A stretch of 64,000 nucleotides of DNA from JBCBSP01 sp039819095 (GTDB lineage Bacteria; Pseudomonadota; Alphaproteobacteria; Caulobacterales; Maricaulaceae), in NCBI GenBank assembly GCA_039819095.1, contig JBCBSP010000010.1:25629-89628 (forward strand). The letters are read 5' to 3'. The stretch's first letter is position 1; each line of letters begins with the position of its first letter. The notes under the pieces are model-generated. The model was given only the letters and a program-made list of their open reading frames with translations. It had not been told where the DNA came from and ran no database searches. The position numbers and the translations under genes are program-made. Shown in pieces: positions 61,511 through 64,000 of this stretch.

Positions 61511-63227
61511 GTCGCTGGCGCCGCTGAGCGCCATTTCGCCGGCCTGGCCGTTCATCGCTGCGGGACTGTTATGCTTCGCGCTGCCTTGGCATAACGTGCG
61601 CAAGGCGCTGATGCTGCTGGCTCCGACGCTGGCGCTCATGCTGTGGTTCGCGCCGCCCGAACAAGGCATTTACGGTGTCATTGATCTTGGCCCGTTCCAG
61701 CTTGAGACCTATCGCTATGACGGGCTATCGCGCGTCTGGGGCCTGGTCTTCATCCTCGTTGGCTTCATCAACGCGGTCTATGCGCTGCATGAGCGCGCGC
61801 GGATTTCCGACGGCTCGGCGCTGATCTATGGCGGCGCGGCTCTCGGTGCTGTATTCGCCGGCGATTTCCTGACTCTCTTCCTGTTCTGGGAAATCACCGC
61901 GATCGCGTCCGCCCCGCTGATCTTCGCCGCAGGCACGGCTGCGGCCTATCGCGCGGGTCTGCGCTATCTGGCGATCCAGGTTCTGTCCGGCGTTCTTCTG
62001 CTCTCCGGCGCGGTGATGTGGGTTCAGCAGACCGGCGACTGGTCGTTCAACGAGATTGGCCTTGGCACGCCGGCCGGCTTCATCATCCTGTTGTCGTTCG
62101 GCATCAAGGCGGCCTTCCCCTTCATGCACAACTGGCTGCAGGACTCCTATCCGAAGGCGACGCCCACAGGCGCTGTAATCCTGTCGGCCTTCACCACCAA
62201 GATGGCGATCTATGCTCTGGCGCGCGGCTATGCCGGCGAGGACATTCTGATCTGGATTGGCGCGATCATGACCGCCTTCCCGGTCTTCTTCGCGGTGGTG
62301 GAGAATGATCTGCGTCGCGTCCTGGCCTATTCGCTGAACAATCAGCTCGGCTTCATGATCGCGGGCATCGGGGTCGGCACCGAGCTGGGTCTTGCAGGTG
62401 CGGCGGCGCACGCCTTCGTTCACATCATCTACAAGGCGCTGCTTTTCATGAGCATGGGCGCGGTGCTGCACCGGGTCGGGTCTGCCAAGGCGACCGATCT
62501 TGGCGGGCTTTACAAGTCGATGCCGATCACAGCCGTCTTCTGCCTGATCGGGGCGCTGTCGATCTCCGCCTTCCCGCTCTTCTCAGGCTTCGTGGCGAAA
62601 GCTTTGACGCTGTCGGCGGTGCTGAAGGAGGGTTATGGAATTCCGTTCCTGATCCTGGTGTTCGCCTCGGCTGGCGTGCTGGAGCATTCGGGCATCAAAA
62701 TCCCGTACTTCACCTTTTTCGGCCATGATTCCGGCAAGCGTCCGAAAGAGGCGCCGTGGAACATGCTCGTGGCGATGGGGCTGGCCTCATTTCTTTGCAT
62801 CTTTCTGGGGGTCAATTACGGCGCGCTCTACGCCTTGATGCCGTACGACATTGAGTACGCGCCCTACACGTTCGATCATATCGTGGGACAGATGCAGCTC
62901 CTGCTCGCGGCCCTGTTCGCCTTCACGCTGCTGGTCCGACTGAAGCTTTATCCACTGGAGAAGGACATCACTGTCCTCGATACAGACTGGATATACAGGC
63001 GCTTCCTGGATGGGGCGGTGCGCTGGGGCTCCGCGATGAGTCAGCGCCTGATCATCGCGATTCAGATCATGGTCGCGCAGTCAGCCAAACGCTTTGGGCG
63101 CAAGCTGTTCAACCTCTTCAGCCCGGCCGGAGCGTTGTCTCGCGATTTTCCATCCGGGCTGATGGCTTTGTGGACGGCGCTGATGCTCGCCATGGTGTTG
63201 CTGGTGGCGTATTTCTCATCGGTCTGA
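61503..63227 (+). CDS. NuoL/M/N-like subunit 3 (MrpA/MrpD-type)
   Basis: A 574-residue antiporter-like subunit with about 14 TM segments. LFWEITAIASAPLIFAAGT holds the conserved Glu; KAAFPFMHNWLQDSYPKATPTGA holds the Lys; AYSLNNQLGFMIAGIGVG and HIIYKALLFMSMGAVLH follow. It is longer than the other two, with a C-terminal extension that includes an amphipathic stretch, as in NuoL/MrpA. Last gene of the operon. Confidence 0.9.
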   Translation: MFESLAPLSAISPAWPFIAAGLLCFALPWHNVRKALMLLAPTLALMLWFAPPEQGIYGVIDLGPFQLETYRYDGLSRVWGLVFILVGFINAVYALHERARISDGSALIYGGAALGAVFAGDFLTLFLFWEITAIASAPLIFAAGTAAAYRAGLRYLAIQVLSGVLLLSGAVMWVQQTGDWSFNEIGLGTPAGFIILLSFGIKAAFPFMHNWLQDSYPKATPTGAVILSAFTTKMAIYALARGYAGEDILIWIGAIMTAFPVFFAVVENDLRRVLAYSLNNQLGFMIAGIGVGTELGLAGAAAHAFVHIIYKALLFMSMGAVLHRVGSAKATDLGGLYKSMPITAVFCLIGALSISAFPLFSGFVAKALTLSAVLKEGYGIPFLILVFASAGVLEHSGIKIPYFTFFGHDSGKRPKEAPWNMLVAMGLASFLCIFLGVNYGALYALMPYDIEYAPYTFDHIVGQMQLLLAALFAFTLLVRLKLYPLEKDITVLDTDWIYRRFLDGAVRWGSAMSQRLIIAIQIMVAQSAKRFGRKLFNLFSPAGALSRDFPSGLMALWTALMLAMVLLVAYFSSV

Positions 63228-63367
63228 TCGAAGCGTAGTTTCGTGACCTCCCCTGTCACGTGTGCGTATTGGTTATGCACCCACGATAGGAATGTTATCC
63301 TCATGTCCGGTATTTCTTCCTAGCATAGGCCTCGTCACATGGCCCCGCAGGATAAGAGGACATCAGG

Positions 63368-63724
63368 ATGGAGGACGCAGAACGCCAGCGAATTCAGGAT
63401 CAAGCGCGTGCGCGCCTGGCTCAGCAGGTGGTTTCATACGCTTACGACGTACCCATGGAGGAATTGGCCGCCCGCACCCGCCGCTCGGCGCGCGTCGCCT
63501 TTGCGCGGCAGGTTGCGATGTATCTGGCTCATGTCGCGTTTGAGCTCAGCCTCTCGCGCGTCGGCCTCGCCTTTGGGCGTGATCGAACGACGGCGGCTCA
63601 TGCGTGCCACCGTATAGAAGACGCCCGCGATGACCCGCAGCTTGATACGCGGCTGGACGCCATGGAGCGCTTTCTGCGCGAGGCGCCCTCGCTGCAGGTT
63701 GAAGCTCAGCCGATGAGCGCATGA
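63368..63724 (+). CDS. Stand-alone DnaA domain IV-like HTH protein
   Basis: A 118-residue protein that matches the DNA-binding C-terminal domain of DnaA: RQVAMYLAHVAFELSLSRVGLAFGRDRTTAAHACHRIED, where the RDRTT-AAHA region replaces RDHTTVLHA. It lacks the AAA+ and N-terminal domains, so it should bind DnaA-box-like DNA but not initiate. Similar lone domain IV proteins are common in alphaproteobacteria, beside the following gene type. Role unknown; modulation of initiation or transcription is inference. Confidence 0.86.
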   Translation: MEDAERQRIQDQARARLAQQVVSYAYDVPMEELAARTRRSARVAFARQVAMYLAHVAFELSLSRVGLAFGRDRTTAAHACHRIEDARDDPQLDTRLDAMERFLREAPSLQVEAQPMSA

Positions 63725-64000
63725 GCACGCCGCGCTGGCTGACGCGCCTGACGGCGCCGGGCGCGAGGCTTTTTAGCGAAGCGGGCGCCTATGCGGTCTG
63801 GGCCGGAGGCGATCGCCGCCGCCGCCCGACTGCGCGCCTTACTATGGATGCCTTCACCCAGGCCCGCAGCGCTGGCCTTATCGAGCCAGACGGCGAAGGT
63901 TGGGCCATCAGCGAGGCTGGACGCGCGCACCTGAAGCGGGCTGGGTCGGTCTCAAGCGAAAACCCGTTCGCCGACCAGCACCGTGATCTGGGCCCGCATA
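63721..64000 (+). CDS. DUF6456-like protein, N-terminal part (runs off the window)
   Basis: An open frame from ATG 63721, which overlaps the previous stop (ATGA), to the window end without a stop; 93 residues are visible, starting STPRWLTRLTAPGARLFSEAG and reaching ENPFADQHRDLGPH. A compact wHTH-like N-terminus (TMDAFTQARSAGLIEPDGEG WAISEAGR in two blocks) fits DUF6456, whose genes adjoin DnaA-domain-IV proteins in alphaproteobacteria. Coupled translation with the neighbour suggests a shared role. Confidence 0.65.
   Translation, partial: MSTPRWLTRLTAPGARLFSEAGAYAVWAGGDRRRRPTARLTMDAFTQARSAGLIEPDGEGWAISEAGRAHLKRAGSVSSENPFADQHRDLGPH

Overview
The window is GC-rich chromosomal DNA of an alphaproteobacterium. 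Gene content (propionyl-CoA carboxylase alpha subunit, a DUF2336 protein, a TonB/ExbB/ExbD operon headed by DUF3450, a lone DnaA domain IV protein beside a DUF6456-like gene) and Caulobacter-like promoters (TTGACG, then a GCTAGC-type -10) suggest the Maricaulales/Caulobacterales-Hyphomonadaceae side of the class. That placement is inference; there is no rRNA here. Most of the window is ordinary chromosome: dense genes, many 4-nt ATGA overlaps, and a few AT-richer accessory patches.

Layout. 0-11 kb: a TetR regulator, a TauD-type dioxygenase, a small K+ channel, GNAT, pccA, a cluster of DUF805/DUF4282 membrane proteins, lipB, a solo FliN-like protein, tRNA-Leu(GAG), an AlkA-type glycosylase, threonine ammonia-lyase and a mercaptopyruvate sulfurtransferase. 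11.1-12.3 kb: an AT-richer accessory cassette with a double-glycine-leader-like peptide, which seems to start at an ATT codon, followed by a PrsW/CPBP-like intramembrane protease; this is the best candidate for an undescribed system. 12.3-18.6 kb: MFS exporter, nitronate monooxygenase, an orphan secreted-protein/membrane-protein pair, and a small operon ending in a second-type signal peptidase I. 18.6-25.4 kb: SDR, histone-deacetylase-like enzyme, histidine phosphatase, then xseB-csaA-ispA-dxs-tlyA, the isoprenoid precursor block.

25.4-27.7 kb: two secreted glycine-zipper proteins, one with about 200 residues of Arg/Glu/Asp repeats. They share a 17-bp element at the same distance upstream. 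27.8-34.6 kb: an RlmD-like methyltransferase, aroC, a J-domain protein, pdxH, DUF1499, and a coupled MBL hydrolase/ATP-grasp pair. 34.7-38.9 kb: an oligopeptide ABC importer (oppB, oppC, oppA) without ATPase genes. 39.0-42.5 kb: DUF3667 protein, SppA, tRNA-Pro(CGG) and tRNA-Gln(TTG).

42.5-49.6 kb: a structured leader and an energy-transduction operon: DUF3450, long ExbB (TtpC-like), ExbB, two ExbD, TonB, a TPR protein, then a second TonB-like gene after a terminator. 49.6-55.5 kb: S9 peptidase, MsrB, MFS, DoxX-like and DUF2336 proteins. 55.6-63.2 kb: a ten-gene Mrp-type cation/proton antiporter operon whose gene order matches the membrane arm of archaeal Mbh rather than canonical MrpABCDEFG. 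The window ends in a DnaA-domain-IV protein and a DUF6456-like gene cut by the edge.
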